Shown here: in pieces, positions 10,091 through 21,547 of the stretch
How the letters are laid out: each line of letters starts with the position of its first letter
Position numbering within the stretch: the stretch's first letter is position 1
Source: Litsea cubeba
Lineage: Eukaryota; Streptophyta; Magnoliopsida; Laurales; Lauraceae
Length of the DNA stretch: 64,000 nt
Assembly: GCA_012931725.1 (NCBI GenBank)
Contig: WHSA01000965.1
Coordinates: 56,240-120,239, forward strand
Direction: 5' to 3'
The notes under the pieces: model-generated
What the model was told of the DNA's origin: nothing
The model's database searches: none
Seen by the model: only the letters and a program-made list of their open reading frames with translations
Program-made: the position numbers and the translations under genes

Positions 10091-12855
10091 TGTTACACCC
10101 CGTCCCGAGTTAATCAATATTAACTCTAATTAATTGAGGTTTATGCTAATTAACCATGTTTGATTGTGCTAATTATGGTTTATGACCAAATTGAACTAAA
10201 TTAGTCTCAAATGATTGATTTGAGCTTAATGAAATGAGATTAAGGTAATTGAGTTGGTTTTCGACTCAAACAAGAAAAGACAAGAACTTTTCCATAAATA
10301 CGGATTTTCGGGTATTTTGTCGAATACGGCGACTCTTGATAGCAACGCGTGTATCTCAAAGAGTACGTAAACTTTCATAATAGAGTTGAGTCCAATTGAC
10401 TTAAAACGAATCAAATAAGCTTTCATTTGACTTAAATTGTAATTGAGGAAAATGAATGAGGGTTGAGTGGAAAATAACGTATTTTGTCGAATACGGTAAC
10501 TCTTGATACCAACACGCGTATCTCAAAGAGTACGTTAAGTTTCATAATTGGCTTGATTGCATTTGACTTCGAATGGGTCAAATGAGTTTTCATTTGACTC
10601 AAAATGTAAATAGAGAATGAGAAGGAGGACTAGGGTGCAAAAGGAGGTTAATAAGGTTGGAGATGAACTCCAAATAAGTTCATTCACACATTTTCCAGCC
10701 CAAGTGTTTGAGAGCAAATCCTAGGCTCTTCTCCTTCTTTCTTTCTTCAATCTCTTCAAGAGTTGGAGCTTTGCAAGTGGTTTTTGAAGAAGAAGTGTAG
10801 TACTTCATCTTCTTCACCAAGATCTCTCATTTGTTTGGGAGTTAGAGTGGGAGAGGGAGCTCAAAGTTACTTTCCATAAAAGCTACAAGTAAGTAGTTAT
10901 ATATGTGTTTACAGAACTTTTAAGTTCTATTAAGTGATTGAAGTGGTTTCTATCATATATATATAGCTCATAGAAACTCTAGTTTGAATGGTTTCTTGAT
11001 GTTAGGTTGTGAGAGGGTTTGGGTTGGGGATTTTGATCTCAAAATCAAGCTAAGCAAAAGGCCTTTTGTTAATTGATCTCCAAGCAAAGGCAAATATGCT
11101 CATTTCTAATGGTTTAAGATGCTAATGGAGTTGTTAGAGCTCAAGGAGCTCACATTCATAATTTCGCTTCAGAAATTCTGAAGCTCTGGACACAATTCGG
11201 TTAACCAAAGGGTGACCGAACTCATTGAGAGTTCTGAGTGGAGAATGTGAGCCTTCTAGTTTAGCAACCGAAGGTAATTGTACTACTGTTCGGTTAATCA
11301 ACAGGTAGAGTTCGGTAAACCGAACAGGTAATAGGATGTACCTGTAGGTTCTCAGAAACTTAAGGTTTCTGGATTTCTGACCGAAGTTAACAATGGTCTA
11401 ACCGAGCATGTTCAGTTAACCGAGGTGTTAACCGAGTTTAGAGTTAGAATTGACAGAAAATGGTGAGCTGCTGGAAAGCTGACCGTAGGTAACCAAGATG
11501 AATTCGGCTAACCGAGTGTCACTGTTCAGTTAACCGACAGGTAACCGAACTAGGAAAAAATGGAGATTGAAGTCTAATTTCCCTGTATAAAAGCCTATTG
11601 AATTAGAATGTTGTTTCCAAATATTCATACCTCCATACGTGTTAATTAAGGGGACTCTAATGTACAAATTACATAAATAAGATGATGTTCATCAAAAATA
11701 GCACTTGTATTAGATAACCAATGGTTACACCTGAATGGTTGGTTGGAACTGAGAAAGAAATGAGTAGAATTGTTCGTTATCTTCATTGTCTCATTGAATT
11801 GCATTCATATACTTGAGTCTAATGTGATTGTCGTTAATATTGTTCCTTTCAATTGGTTGAATTGAAATATTGAATTGAATTGACTCATGTGTCTGGCACT
11901 ACATAGCGGTTCTGATTAAAGCTCATTATGGAGCTGAAAAGAATTAATGAATGAATTAATGAACTAATCCTACTGCAGTAGATGGACTGGGGCATTCTAG
12001 AGCTCCGTGATGATGCCAGTGATCTCTGATCCAGACACTGGTAGATCCCACATTATTGAATGAAAAGTTACTTAATGAAGAGTAAATATTGAATGAACAT
12101 AATGTTATGAATAAATAATATTGACTAAATTCCGTTAAACGGATAAATGAATGCTTCCTTTTGGAAGAAATGAAATGAAATGCTATTGTAGTTGCCAACT
12201 AGTAATTGTCGTTACTTGAGTCTGAATGCACATGTTATTATCATTGCACTAATTGTCTAGAATTGGACATTGATTATAGAATTGTTTAATTGATAATTGA
12301 ACGGATTTAGTATATGTATTAACAAGTACTATTTTATATATGTGTATACATTGCTGAACCGTCGTGTTGACTAGTGTTATTGATGACATTACAGGTCCAG
12401 TTGCCCGTGCCGGTCCTGCAGAGGTCGCGCCGCCAGCGGAGGAGGCCGCTCAGATTCCTCCAAAAGGATTGATAGAGAGGACTTGACGAGATATCACTGA
12501 TTTGATATTCGAGTGTGAGAACATTGATAGAAACTTTTTGAATGAAATTGTTTTGAAATACCTTTTGGTATAGTTATTTGAGGAACTTTAGTACTGGTTG
12601 AATGTCCAGTAGTTGACGTAAACAGTAAGTGTAAATGTGTATATAGAAATTTACTTTTGGTAAAGGACTCGTACAATTAAAATTGATATCAATGAATGTA
12701 TTTTCCGTAAAGATATACATTTGACAGGTATAAAAGTATGCTTATCCCTTATGGATTTCATTTTAATTTCGGTTAATTCGGAGTTACGGGAGTAAGTATG
12801 GGTTGCGACTCAGAGTTTGTCCGGATTAATCAGATCTCGGGCTTCGGTCGTGATA
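10091..12855. mobile_element. Solo LTR, about 2.77 kb
   Basis: The block starts TGTTACACCCCG and ends GGTCGTGATA, a terminus pair common in large plant LTRs (the usual final CA is TA here). GGAA(T) occurs on both sides. The flanks join into the sequence found uninterrupted in unit B (near 28525) and unit C (near 37000), so both paralogues give an empty site. There are no gag-pol sequences, as expected after LTR-LTR recombination. Inside are a diverged direct repeat (about 10255-10445 and 10465-10620) and many GGTTAACCGA-type words at 11190-11540. A Gypsy origin is likely but inferred only from length and termini. Confidence 0.75.
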
Positions 12856-13256
12856 GGAATTGAGATGAGTCGCCATGTTTCAGCAAAATACTATAGAAAA
12901 CAGTCAAAAAACATTTGATGGATGAGAGAGGAGAGTTCTTGGAATAATAAATTTGATAATTTTATTTCTGCAACTTCAGTTCTTTGTAGAGGTTGGAAAC
13001 AATCTTGAATTGGATTGATGTGACTTGTGAGACAAATACTGGGCATGAATCCCATTGGTTGGGGAACCGGATCTCCTGTTTGGACCAGACAGGGATGACA
13101 CGCAAGGGGGCGGATGAGGTGTTTCTCTTTCATCTGCCCCCTTATGTGTCGCCCCCTGTTTGGTCCAAACAGGAATCCGTTTCGGTTGGTTGGGATTTTT
13201 TCTCATGTTTCTTTGTGCTGAGTTTATGCTTAAACTTACTAACAGTATGATAGCAG
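12856..13256. repeat. Unit A spacer after the solo LTR
   Basis: The sequence resumes homology with unit B (28540-28785). It contains a small insertion with an inverted pair: 'cctgtttggaccagacaggga' near 13074 and 'ccctgtttggtccaaacagga' near 13153, which unit B lacks. Confidence 0.6.
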
Positions 13257-13372
13257 GGACAAACATATTGAGATATGAAGTGTATTTCGAGACTTCGATT
13301 TGTCATGTTAATGCTGATACCAAATCAGTACAAAGGTGGAGTGATCTTTCCATGTACAACTATCCAGGAAAG
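13257..13372 (+). pseudogene. 116-nt exon ghost of a second gene, unit A
   Basis: The acceptor gatagcag|gg and the donor ggaaag|gtaagc bound 116 nt that are open in one frame: two bases finishing a codon, then 38 codons containing I-L-R-Y-E-V and R-W-S-D-L-S-M-Y-N-Y-P-G-K. The base composition and frame look coding. The unit B copy (28786-28900) has lost one base and its donor GT. I do not recognise the domain. It may be the same second gene as the 57-nt exon upstream, but no full model can be built and the solo LTR lies between them. Confidence 0.5.
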
Positions 13373-13435
13373 GTAAGCCTCGTACCTGGAAGTTATCTTC
13401 CTTTTGTTGAGCTGCAGAGCATTACTCTGTAATGG

Positions 13436-13800
13436 GGAATGTTAATGTTGGAAAAATCATTCCGTGGAAATTGTAGATAAATTAAAATTAAAAAATAAAT
13501 AATTTGAGGAAAGAAATAACCGAACAATTGGCAGCTGAATCACGTCTTTGAAGACACTTTCTTTAGGTAGATTTTGCCCCCACACTGGTGCAATGGATTT
13601 CACAGAGGGATTTATTGGGTGAGAAATGCCTTACCCGGACAACCCTTATATAAAGGGTCTCGGGTAACATATGTGCATGTGGGCCGGGCCCGCCCGCCAC
13701 GCAACGCACAGCCCTGTCGCCTCGCCACGCATGGATGGCGCGCGCGTGGTCACAACTACTTAAGCTCACTACCGAAACAAACACCATAGGGATAAGTGAA
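13436..13800. other. GC-rich promoter-like or LTR-like insertion
   Basis: Unit homology stops at about 13436. The block has 'cttatataaaggg' at 13645-13657 and then a strongly GC-rich stretch (13678-13745) rich in GCCCGCC and CGCCACGC words, unlike the surroundings. It could be a fragment of an LTR with its TATA box. No second end with a matching target duplication was found. Confidence 0.35.
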
Positions 13801-13814
13801 ATTATTAAAAAATG

Positions 13815-14001
13815 ACTCTTATGCTTTGTTTGTTATAAGAATTCAGAATTCCAAACCATATGAAAAGGCACTTTGGAAATCCCACATTTGGAATGCTAGA
13901 GGGGAGTTGAGCAATTAGAATTCTAATTTGGGGGTAGCATTTGGAATTCTCAGAATTCTCCCAGATAAGAATTCTCACATTTCTTCCAAACAAATGGGGC
14001 C
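13815..14001. mobile_element. Short MITE-like inverted-repeat element
   Basis: The left part reads 'tttgtttgttataagaattc' and the right part contains its imperfect complement, 'gataagaattctcacatttc' followed by 'aaacaaatggggccc'. Inverted AGAATTC-containing words fill both halves. TTA follows the right end. The total length is about 190 bp. The assignment is tentative. Confidence 0.45.
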
Positions 14002-15489
14002 CTTAAGAGTTCTCCACAAACCGATGTGAGACTTCAATAAAATAAAGAAAAGAGAAAAAAAGTACTTTAATCCATTAGGCAGCCAATAGTTAATTGCATA
14101 TATGTTGAGTTGGTTAGCGTTGTTGGCAAGACCGCATGTATTATCTTATAAGATCTGTTTTCAAGCCTGTTGCTATATTGCATCGTGCCTATCTAGCAGA
14201 CTCGATCAAGCCTCTTTAGTCTTCAAGCTCTTGATTTTTTAAAAGAACTGCTCCTGTACCCCTCTTCTTGATTTTCCAATTGTTTTCATCACCCATTGTT
14301 GCACAGGCATATGAGATGGTCCAAAAGTCTTGAGTTGCTCCATGCTCGAGAGGACGACTTGGTGGAGACAAACCGCAACAGAAAGCCATCATGTCCTGGG
14401 GCAGGAGTCCAAAACCCATTGCACCTCCATGGCTTTTGATAAAGAAAACATCCTAGACATGCTTTGGCTCTCATAATTTGGGTTTAATCTTTCCTATTCC
14501 TAAGTCCTAATTCTATTCAGTTTCACATTTGCTTGTCTACTTTCAAATTCTACATCATTCAAAACATAATTTTCCACCATTCAATTCCAAACGAAAGGTC
14601 CTTAGATTCCATTCATCACATGGCCATGGAAACCATAGAAAGAGTTCTGATTGGATGATCCTATCTGATCTCTTAAGCTCAAAGTTGGTCGTGGGGCAAT
14701 CACAAGTGCAAAATGATGTTGAGTTTGCAAAGTGGGCCTAGTGCTTGGGCCTGGACCTCCATGGAAGTCTTCCTTTTGAGCCGCGTCCACCAAACTGTCT
14801 ACATATTGAATTGCTAAGGTACTCTACTAGGAAATGGAATGGAATTGTGACAAGTTTTATTTATCTCATACTTTTCACCAACGTCAATTCTGCAAGACGT
14901 TCATTGTTTTGAGCTCCATTCTATTGACTTTTATGGGTTTAGGAATATCATGTTCACATTTAGGAGTGCTTTCAGTTAGTTGGACCAAGGATAAGGTTCA
15001 TTTTTGTCAACCTTCCACATTTGAAGTACTAACGTAATTGCAATTTTATTCTGTTAATGGTGTTTCTATTGGGATTTTAATAGGTTTTTTTCTTTTCCTT
15101 TTCACATAATCATATAGGTATGATTGAATCCAATCAGGTGTTGATCATCTCATTGCTACTATAGCTTTGAATGAAAACTGAAGCACCATACTTTGTAAAT
15201 TCAGGAATCATGCTGATGGGTGTCAAGCTAGCAATGATCTTCAGATTTCCAGCTCCATGTTCATCCAAAGCCTTGAATTTCTGACTCGCCCAAGCTCAAT
15301 TGTTCTGCTGACATTGCATCCTAGCTTTCTGCTCAAAATCTTGGCATTTGGCTAATCCTAAACATAATTGTGATAAAGAAAAATTGTAACGGTGATGCTA
15401 GAAATGTCCAACCTGTATACTTTCACACCATAGATAAAGGAGAGGGACTGATTTGCTATGGGTCTGTTTGTTTCATGTAATTAAAATCC
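14002..15489. other. No recognisable feature
   Basis: Short ORFs occur in both strands, but none has family signatures, conserved splice sites or paralogous support. The stretch is not shared with the other units. Confidence 0.5.
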
Positions 15490-16460
15490 TATGTGTGTGG
15501 GGATATTTCCGAACTCACTAGAGTCCCGGCCAGATGCTCCACATCAGGCTCCCGCACCAGCTAGTCCATCTCGGAAAGGCTCAGCTCAGCCTCCACCAGC
15601 TCGGCCAAGTGCTCCCACTTCGGTCAAAGCCTCATCTCGGCTACACGCACTCGGCACCAGGGCGCCAGCCGAACTCTAGGTCACTCCGGACCTCGGCAGC
15701 AGGGTCAAGGCACCAACCAATATCACCACCCTCGCAAGATATCTCGGTCTCAGCCGCATATCTTAGCTCCATCTCGGCCAGGTCGCTCCCGACCTCGGTC
15801 CATGCCTCCAGCTCGGCCAGGTCGCTCCTAACCTGGGCCCTCGGACCTCGGCAAGACACCCTGACCTCGGTCACAATGCCAGAGCTAGCCCAGGCAGGGG
15901 CTGACAGCTGTCCTCCCATGGACGCTCAAGCTATCTAGAGCATGTGCGACAAGACAAGGGCACCGCCCATATCCTCTGACAGCCACCCATGCTGCCCATT
16001 CTTCTTGACAGATCAGCGTCCGCAGACGCCATAGAAAAGCTACGATGAGACCACGCCTCCCTAGTACCTCTAACAAGGTGGGCTATGACAAGACAGTCAA
16101 CCACCTCCTTGCCTTCTCTCTTTTTTTATATAAACGCAGCTACAGAATCAGAACAAGGGGAGGCCAATGAATACACCACATGCTGATACGCCATCTTCCT
16201 CCCAAAATCTCCATCATACTATCCAGTCCTGTAACTGACTTAGGCATCGGAGAGCCTTGCGCTACCCACAGCCAGGGTCCTCTGACCCTGCTCTTCTTCT
16301 TCTTCTCAGATTTCAGGCAGGCAACGGTTATTCCATCTTCATTCTATAAGGAGCAGCAGCCTCTATCCTCCCTCAATGAGTCTCAAAATCACTACCTCCG
16401 GGTCTGTGAGTTTTTGTCTACCTACACTATGAATTCTAGGATTTCTATTAGTGTATAAAA
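15490..16460 (+). mobile_element. GC-rich LTR-like block
   Basis: A C-rich stretch with repeated CTCGGCCAGGTCGCTCC-type words (15540-15860; two near-identical copies at about 15775 and 15818) is followed by a TATA box (ttttatataaacg, 16125-16137) and by 'ctgacttaggcatcggagag' at 16228-16247, a phrase typical of the transcribed part of plant Gypsy LTRs. No gag-pol and no second LTR are visible, so it is a solo or broken LTR with fuzzy borders. Confidence 0.55.
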
Positions 16461-17301
16461 ATGAAGAAACGAAGAAGAACAGACCAAAAAAAAACCATCG
16501 AAGAATCTTCCCTTGAAGAGAACATGAATCAAGGGGAATTGTATGCGGGGGTTGGCTTTGGCAGGTATGGTCTTGGGTTACTGAAGCCAGGTCAAAGAAA
16601 TTTCTCTTAATGAAATATTTCTGAAATATATATTTAAAAAATTAAAATTCTTGCTCACAGAAAAATAATAGAAAAAAAAATGTGACATAAACTAATTATT
16701 TAAGAAAAATATTAAAAATTTAAAATCATGTATTCAATCCAATTTAACTCATAAACTAGTAATAAATTATCCCCCAAAATGATAAAATGAACTCGTATTG
16801 ATATCCATATCCAATAACATTCAAGAATGGGCCTAGATGATTAGGAAAGAATTGCAAATTACATGATTTTAACAAATTTACTTGTAAGCATATTATTATA
16901 ATTAAAAAATAAATTAAATAATTTTCTTAAATTTCAAAATATGGGTTTGATGATCGCATCATTCAGATGTAATTTACTTTTTAATTATCAAATTTATGTA
17001 AATGCATACAAGGGTGACATTAATATTATAAAATATACCATTGTATATTAATGCATAAGAATGTGTTAATTAAAATTTGTGGAGATCCCATTAATAGGGC
17101 ATGAATTCCATTAGAGCAGCCCCATTGTAGGTTCCACTCCTTGCACTTACGTGAAGTATGTGGGAGACCACTTATTGATTTCGGGCTATGAGAAAAGGAA
17201 AGGATAAATTAGGTAGACATCCTTCAGTATCGTGTTATAAAGTCTCTAGTACAGAGACTTAATGTTTAAGACCTAGAGTCCCTTGCACATGGGATTAATT
17301 C
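16461..17301. other. AT-rich spacer, nothing recognised
   Basis: The stretch is low in GC with many A/T runs and no ORF of interest. Confidence 0.5.
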
Positions 17302-19100
17302 AGGCGGTGGTCCCTAAGAATGTGACATCAGATTTTTTTATGGCTCATTTGCCCTTCTAACCATTTAAATAGGCGGTGGTCCCTAAGCATGTAATATCAG
17401 ATTTTCTATGACTCATTTGCCCTTCTAATCATTTAAATGAGTGTCATGCAATTTAAATCTGGGTTTTAGCTCAAACTCACTGTCTTTCCCGGATTATTTT
17501 CCAATTTAAATGTAGTAAGATGAGTTTTCGATCAAATTTTAAGTTTTAAATTGGAGGGAACGACAATTGATGAAATTTTGCCTAGCGTGAATTGCTTGGT
17601 GCTGCTTTTTTTTGTGTCCTCTTCCTTCCTTTGGGTGCTTTTGGCTGTCCAAATACATATACGACTTAGATAAATTGATATCAAACTCATCCCAGTCCAA
17701 AGCAAAGTCAAATAAAATTATAACAAATTTATTTAAATTCACTTCAAACACAGATAATTTCATGTTAATTTCAGATAAATTTTTATCAAAGTTAGATAAA
17801 TTCAAAGTAAATCTAGTCAAGCCAAACCAAATCTAGTTAGATAATCTCATATCAAAGTGACATAACTTGTTTTCTAACTGGTTATGATTTCAAACACAGG
17901 TAAATTTATATAAACTCACGCCAAAGTCTGATAAGTTCACATCAAAGTTAGATAAATTCACAACAAACTTAGATAAATTCACTTCATTTGTATCAAACTC
18001 AAATTAATTCAAAACAAACACAAATAAATTCATATCAAACTTAGATAAATTCATACCAAATACAAATAACATCATGTCAACAACTCATTTAAAACCAAGT
18101 TGAATACATTTTAAAGTTAAATAAAATCATGTGAAATCCATTTAATTTATACCAAACCAAATCTAGTTAGATAATCTCATATCGAAGTGACATAACTTGT
18201 TTTCAAACGATTTCAAACACAGATGAATTCATATAAACTCACGCCAAAGTCTGATTTCACAGCAAACTTAGATAAATTCACTTAATTCATATCAAACTCA
18301 GATTAATTCAAAGCAAACACAAATAAATTCATATCAAACTTAGATAAATTCATACCAAACACAGATAATATCATGTCAAAGTCAGATAATATTATGCCAA
18401 AGTCAGATAACACATATAAAACTTAGATAAATTCACAACAAACTAAAAAAAAAAACTTATTTAAAACCAAGTTGGATACATTTTAAAGTCAAATAAAATC
18501 ATGTGAAATCCAGTTAATTTCATACCAAACTCATATTATTTCATAAGAAACTCAGATAAACTTGGTAAAAACTCAGAGAAAATCGTTTCAAAGTCACATA
18601 ACTTCATTTAAAACCTTGTTTAATTGATAACAAATGTAGTTAAATTGAAATCAAACTCAGAAAAATCATGTAATATAAAGATAAATTCATTTAAAGTCAT
18701 GTTTAATTGATCACAGACTAAGATAACTTCACATAAAACTTAGATAAATACATGTCAAAGTCAAATAATTTCATATCAATCTCAGATAAATTCAAACCAA
18801 AACTTAGATAAACTTATGTTAAACTCAATTAAGTTCAAGTCAAGATAATTCGGTTGTTCAGGTAAGATCGCCATGTGTATGGTAGAGAAAGTGGATGAAC
18901 GCAATTTGCATCAATTCAAGTGCTTAGATTTCGGAGTGTATGATAGAAGCGGTGTGTATTTGGTGGCGTATGGAGTATATAAAGAGAGGGCATTTTTGTC
19001 TTTTTGACTCATTTAATGTTAAAAGAGGACCGCTACCTCTATGAGAAAAAAGACTTGGACTACAGGCTATAAAAAACGTAGTGTTAAGGGACCTGCCGCC
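17302..19100. mobile_element. Candidate TIR element carrying a short-repeat array
   Basis: The left end (GGCGGTGGTCCCTAA) is present twice in a 69-bp tandem duplication (17302-17370 and 17371-17438). The right end at 19100, read on the other strand, is GGCGGCAGGTCCCTTAA, and similar AT-rich words follow inside both ends. A TATA-like 'gtatataaagaga' sits at 18973-18985 and no gene follows it. No convincing target duplication was found, so the superfamily is open (Mutator-like is one option). Confidence 0.4.
17640..18860. repeat. Degenerate array of about 21-bp repeats
   Basis: The approximate unit is 'agataaattcatatcaaact', repeated dozens of times with substitutions and small indels. On the minus strand the unit reads as a seven-residue repeat, F-D-x-N-L-S-K, which stays open for 93 codons at 17539-17820 and then breaks repeatedly. 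It is either a minisatellite or a decayed coding repeat. Confidence 0.75.
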
Positions 19101-19338
19101 AAATGCCCCAAAAGGAAATAGGTAGAGAAAGAAATAGAAGAAATGATTGGATCCATATTATTCAAATGGAATTTTAGTTGGATAGCTATGATGAGCTCTC
19201 ATTTAGATAAAGTAAATGATGAAATCACCCTTGGGTGTTTTAAAAGTACTAGTCTTTACCAAGGGGAAAATAAAATTGTTGAGGGGCAGGCAAGAACAGA
19301 AAAATTAAGAGAAGGGGCAAAGAGGTAAACATGAGAAG
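19101..19338. other. Spacer, nothing recognised
   Basis: A short ORF at 19143-19328 has no recognisable domain or paralogue. Confidence 0.4.
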
Positions 19339-19874
19339 TAGAGTTGCAAACAGAACGGTTTCAGGTTGGAACCATACTGGACCCGTACCCGTTTCTAAAT
19401 AATGGTTCCGGGTCCGGTTTTGACTCGGAACCTATTTTGTTGGTTCTAGATCCCGTTCCGATAGGAAAATGTACTAATAGGGAAACTTGGAACCGGGTCT
19501 ACCTATAGGACTGAAATCTAGTTCCAAAATTGATTCTAATTTCTTTTTATTTTCTAATTTTTTCTTAAAATGAGCATATCATTCAACTTATAACAATGTT
19601 TCAAGTCTACTATCTCGAGTATTATATAAAAAAAATGCCAAAAAAAAAGTTAATTTTGAGATACGATATATTATATCAAAGACTCTTATGTTGGGTCCTG
19701 GGTTTACGGGTTGGAACCTATATGGGCTCGGATCCGTTTATCAATCGAAACTTAAATTGGATTTTGGATCCAGACCCATTTATGAATCGAAACCTAAAAT
19801 AAGTTTTAAATCTATTTTTTTACTGGTCAAAACTTTCAAATAATCGGATATTCGAATTCTCATTTATAACCCTA
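19339..19874. mobile_element. hAT-like non-autonomous element
   Basis: The ends are TAGAGTTGCAA and, inverted, TAGGGTTATAA. The flanks are atgagaag (19331-19338) and atgaaaac (19875-19882), 6 of 8 identical, as for an aged 8-bp hAT target duplication. The interior is rich in GGTTCCGG/GGAACC words and has no transposase. Confidence 0.55.
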
Positions 19875-20158
19875 ATGAAAACCTTCAAAAATATGTAAAG
19901 GAAATTTGGAAAGCTGAAGAGAAGTTGCCCCTTCTCGGAGCCATGTGGCCTCGGGCTTGAACCAAAAAAAAAATCCATGAGTATTCTCTACTTTTCAATG
20001 CCCGTACACTGGATCCACCTTCAAAACTGACATTGCAGTGAAAGTCTAAAACCTTCAAAACTGACAGCCTGTCAAATCTTGGTGTCCTTTGTCATGGCGG
20101 GGCTCAATCAGCTTTTGATGACATGGCGTGGTCGTGGGTTTTAATGCACACGAAACCG

Positions 20159-20166
20159 TATAAAAG
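20159..20166 (+). promoter_or_regulatory. TATA box of copy B
   Basis: TATAAAAG stands about 30 nt before the probable start of a pyrimidine-rich leader (20210-20240). No equally good TATA box is seen at copies A, C, D, E or A'. Confidence 0.6.
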
Positions 20167-20189
20167 GCACAATAGGGGAAGGTTTTAGA

Positions 20190-20255
20190 GAAGAACGAGC
20201 GAAGGTCGCAGCTTCTTCTTTCTTGTTCTTCTTCTCGTCCAAGTCTGTTGATCTG
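20190..20255 (+). other. 5'-UTR exon 1 of copy B (predicted)
   Basis: The pyrimidine-rich leader ends at the donor atctg|gtaagc. The start is estimated from the TATA box. Confidence 0.45.
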
Positions 20256-20605
20256 GTAAGCGATTTAAAAAATGCTCGTTTTCTTTTCCATTGCATTCTT
20301 CTTCGTTAGATTTGTACTTTTTCCTGATAAGTCTGAGTTGAAAACCAGTTTCCATTGGGTTTTCCCGTTTGGATAAGTTCTTGTTTTGTTGGTTGTAAGA
20401 TCGAATCTAAGTAGGGATTATAATTTATTTATTTATTTATATATGTTCTTTCTTTCATATTTGGGTCTTTTGGATTTTTTTTTTATAAATTTTTTAAAAA
20501 AAGATCTGACATAACGCGTGTGATTTTCTTTCAGTTTAGGTATTTTACAGTTTACACTGGCTGGATCTTCTCTTGTTGACTGAAATTTCAATTTTTTGTT
20601 ACAAG
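20256..20605 (+). other. 5'-UTR intron of copy B (predicted)
   Basis: The donor is GTAAGC and the acceptor is ttttttgttacaag. The intron is T-rich and 350 nt long. It leaves the first ATG of exon 2 at 20659. Confidence 0.5.
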
Positions 20606-20658
20606 GCTGTGAAGAAACATTTCAAATTAATTCCAAACATCTTCGCATCCTATTGGAT

Positions 20659-21330
20659 ATGTCTGGGACTGGGAGGACCGGAAATGATGAATTGCATGAT
20701 TCACGGTGGTTAGGGGCAATTCTACCCATCATTTTAGGCTACTTGCAGTTGATCCCCCAACAACAACGTCGTCAAGGGGAAGGAGGTGGTGAAGGAAATG
20801 CAGCAGCAGCAGCTCGCTTCGATTCGCTCCTTTCTTCAGCTCCATTACTCTCTTGTACCATAGCCCTCATCGCATTCACGGCCTCCATGCCCTTTCCTCC
20901 TTCTAAAGTCCTTAAAATCTGCATTTTCCATCTCATATTAGGGTTTGTTGTGCTCCTTTCTTCAGCTCTCCCAAACATGGTCAGCTGGCTACCCTACTTC
21001 TCCTGCATCCGCCCCCTATTCCATCTTCTTACTCCCCGACTTCAACTCCGAATCCTCCATTTTTCCCAATTCCTTTGGGATGCCATCAAACGCTATGTTG
21101 GCTTTCTCTTTCATATTCTCCCGGGCCCAATTCAACTCTGGATCCTGCAATTTTCAGAATCCAGTCTGATTGTCATCAGATGGTTGGTGACAGTTGATGC
21201 CAGTCCTGATGCTCAGTCTTCCCCACCAGCACAAGCCATCATCAACTTGGACATGGTGGAGGTCCTCCACCATGGTAGTACAAATATTGCTTCTACCTCT
21301 TTGGCACCTGAAGATATCAACTCCATCTAA
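20659..21330 (+). CDS. Two-TM membrane protein, copy B (intact)
   Basis: The product has 223 residues. I chose the ATG at 20659 because an upstream in-frame ATG (20596) lies before the predicted acceptor at 20605. A hydrophobic stretch at 19-32 is followed by a Gln/Gly/Ala-rich linker (33-52) and predicted membrane segments at about 59-79 and 84-107. The motif W-L-P-Y-F-S-C-I-R-P is at 110-119. Two copies of F-H-x-L-x-P-x-x-Q-L-x-I-L-x-F-S begin at residues 121 and 151, exactly 30 residues apart. A polar tail contains V-T-V-D (177-180) and ends E-D-I-N-S-I. No catalytic motif is visible and I do not recognise the family. This is the only copy with TATA box, 5' intron, full frame and 3'-UTR intron, so it is the best candidate for a working gene. 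The location is probably a membrane; the function is unknown. Confidence 0.7.
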   Translation: MSGTGRTGNDELHDSRWLGAILPIILGYLQLIPQQQRRQGEGGGEGNAAAAARFDSLLSSAPLLSCTIALIAFTASMPFPPSKVLKICIFHLILGFVVLLSSALPNMVSWLPYFSCIRPLFHLLTPRLQLRILHFSQFLWDAIKRYVGFLFHILPGPIQLWILQFSESSLIVIRWLVTVDASPDAQSSPPAQAIINLDMVEVLHHGSTNIASTSLAPEDINSI

Positions 21331-21487
21331 ATCTCATAAAAAGAAGCTTTTCTATGTCTTTGCTTTTAAATTCACCATGATTTTAGTCTAGATGTGCTGT
21401 TGTTCATCCTACCATTCCAAGCACCTTCAATCGTCGCTACGGGAGGAATACGGTCAGTCAATCTGCGGCGCAACCTGTCTGTAACTG

Positions 21488-21547
21488 GTAATTCCATTTC
21501 ATTTCGGGCTGGTCATTGGTCTTTAACAGACCTTTTTTGCCTTGCAG
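21488..21547 (+). other. 3'-UTR intron of copy B (predicted)
   Basis: The donor gtaactg|gtaatt and the acceptor tttgccttgcag enclose 60 nt, beginning 157 nt after the stop codon. Confidence 0.55.

Noticed and set aside
15491..15938. Pro/Ala/Ser-rich ORFs in the GC-rich block
   Set aside because: The composition follows from repeated CTCGGCC words inside an LTR-like block with its own TATA box; several frames are open by chance.
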